Below the pieces are notes generated by a model that saw only the letters and a program-made list of their open reading frames with translations, had not been told where the DNA came from and ran no database searches. The position numbers and the translations under genes were made by a program. Positions 63,464-64,000 of a DNA stretch of 64,000 bases are shown piece after piece (within the stretch, counting starts at the first letter, position 1; the number at the start of each line of letters is the position of its first letter). This stretch comes from a bacterium (GTDB lineage Bacteria > Zhuqueibacterota > Zhuqueibacteria > Oleimicrobiales > Geothermoviventaceae). Where the stretch lies: positions 237,712 through 301,711 of the forward strand of contig JAPWUV010000004.1 of NCBI GenBank assembly GCA_028275345.1. Direction: 5' to 3'.

Positions 63464-64000
63464 ATGGGCGATTGGCGGGAGCAATTGTTGCACTGGTCTC
63501 AGGCAGCAGCTGACTTCATGTGGGGCGAATGGATGATCGCCCTTCTGGTGGGGACGGGGATCGTATTGACCGTCGTCACCCGGGCGATCCAGTTTCGGAA
63601 ACTGGGTCTTGCGTTTCGGTTTCTGGCCCGGGGCGCAGTTGGAAAGGAGAAACTGCAAAGGACCCAGGGCGACATTTCCCCATATGCGGCCCTGATGACC
63701 GCTCTTGCGGCTACGGTAGGGAATGGCAATATCGCAGGAGTGGCCACGGCCATCGCCACCGGAGGTCCCGGGGCCCCCTTCTGGATGTGGGTCTCGGCTC
63801 TCTTCGGCATGGCCACAAAATACGCGGAGGGATTCCTCGGGGTCAGGTACCGGAAAGTGGCCGAGGACGGGACGATGGCCGGGGGACCAATGTACTATTG
63901 CCGGTACGGAATCCGCCCGGAGTGGCTGGCGAAGTTCATGGGGATGCTCTTCGCTGTGTGCGGTGCCTTCACAGCCCTCTTCGGCACGGGGAATATGATG
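63464..64000 (+). CDS. Sodium:alanine/glycine symporter (AGCS family), 3' partial
   Basis: Open to the right edge (179 codons visible). Inner-membrane sodium-coupled amino-acid importer. Family signatures: ALAATVGNGNIAGVATAIAT, GPGAPFWMWVSALFGMATKY and DGTMAGGPMYY, all diagnostic for AGCS. Helices are visible at about residues 22-40, 75-100 and 105-125. The ATG at 63464 has GGAGG six bases upstream and a clear promoter. It diverges from the OPT peptide operon, suggesting joint peptide and amino-acid nutrition. Confidence 0.95.
   Translation, partial: MGDWREQLLHWSQAAADFMWGEWMIALLVGTGIVLTVVTRAIQFRKLGLAFRFLARGAVGKEKLQRTQGDISPYAALMTALAATVGNGNIAGVATAIATGGPGAPFWMWVSALFGMATKYAEGFLGVRYRKVAEDGTMAGGPMYYCRYGIRPEWLAKFMGMLFAVCGAFTALFGTGNMM

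Overview
The window is about 64 kb of GC-rich bacterial chromosome. It reads as one long carbohydrate-degradation island followed by an ion-channel and peptide/amino-acid region. The host is probably a member of the FCB superphylum outside classical Bacteroidetes, such as a KSB1/Calditrichota/Zixibacteria-like lineage. The support is a set of large secreted enzymes with C-terminal 'NYPNPFNP'-type sorting tails, a SusC-like TonB-dependent receptor with no SusD, a PorV/PorQ-type outer-membrane protein and FCB-type lipoproteins. This placement is inference; there is no rRNA or tRNA in the window.

Region 1 (1-14565, + strand): two tandem GH3 enzymes with PA14 inserts (the first cut by the window edge), a DUF432-like protein paired with an MscS channel, a GH95 alpha-L-fucosidase-type enzyme, a double-domain DUF1080 (3-keto-disaccharide hydrolase) protein, a GH127 beta-L-arabinofuranosidase and a DegT/DnrJ-type aminotransferase. 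Region 2 (14646-18709): a DoxX protein and a seven-repeat FG-GAP/VCBS lipoprotein on the - strand. These are followed by a LacI-family regulator on the + strand, with a strong promoter and a LacI-type palindrome at its own start site.

Region 3 (18886-53028, + strand): a large mannan/beta-glucan utilisation locus. It starts with a surface-type protein carrying three CBM-like modules, a TonB-dependent receptor, a PorV/PorQ protein, a 1218-residue secreted protein of unknown function and a parvulin lipoprotein. It continues with GH26, GH5, a sodium:solute symporter, another GH5, a cellobiose/mannobiose 2-epimerase and a GH130 mannosylglucose phosphorylase. It ends with an SGNH acetylesterase, a DUF5060 multidomain glycosidase, a GH5_7-like mannanase, a GH3 with CBM6 and a GH43. 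Together these predict extracellular cleavage of (acetylated) mannan, uptake of oligosaccharides, epimerisation of mannobiose and phosphorolysis to mannose-1-phosphate plus glucose.

Region 4 (53251-63157, - strand): a secreted PL1 pectate lyase, a ClC channel fused to CBS and TrkA-C domains, and a five-gene peptide-themed operon (OPT transporter, PqqD-like protein, FAH-family hydrolase, M29-like aminopeptidase, M55 D-aminopeptidase). A sodium:alanine symporter gene (AGCS) diverges from this operon and runs off the right edge. The shared intergenic region holds two well-formed, back-to-back sigma70-type promoters. No CRISPR array, insertion sequence, prophage or RNA gene was found.
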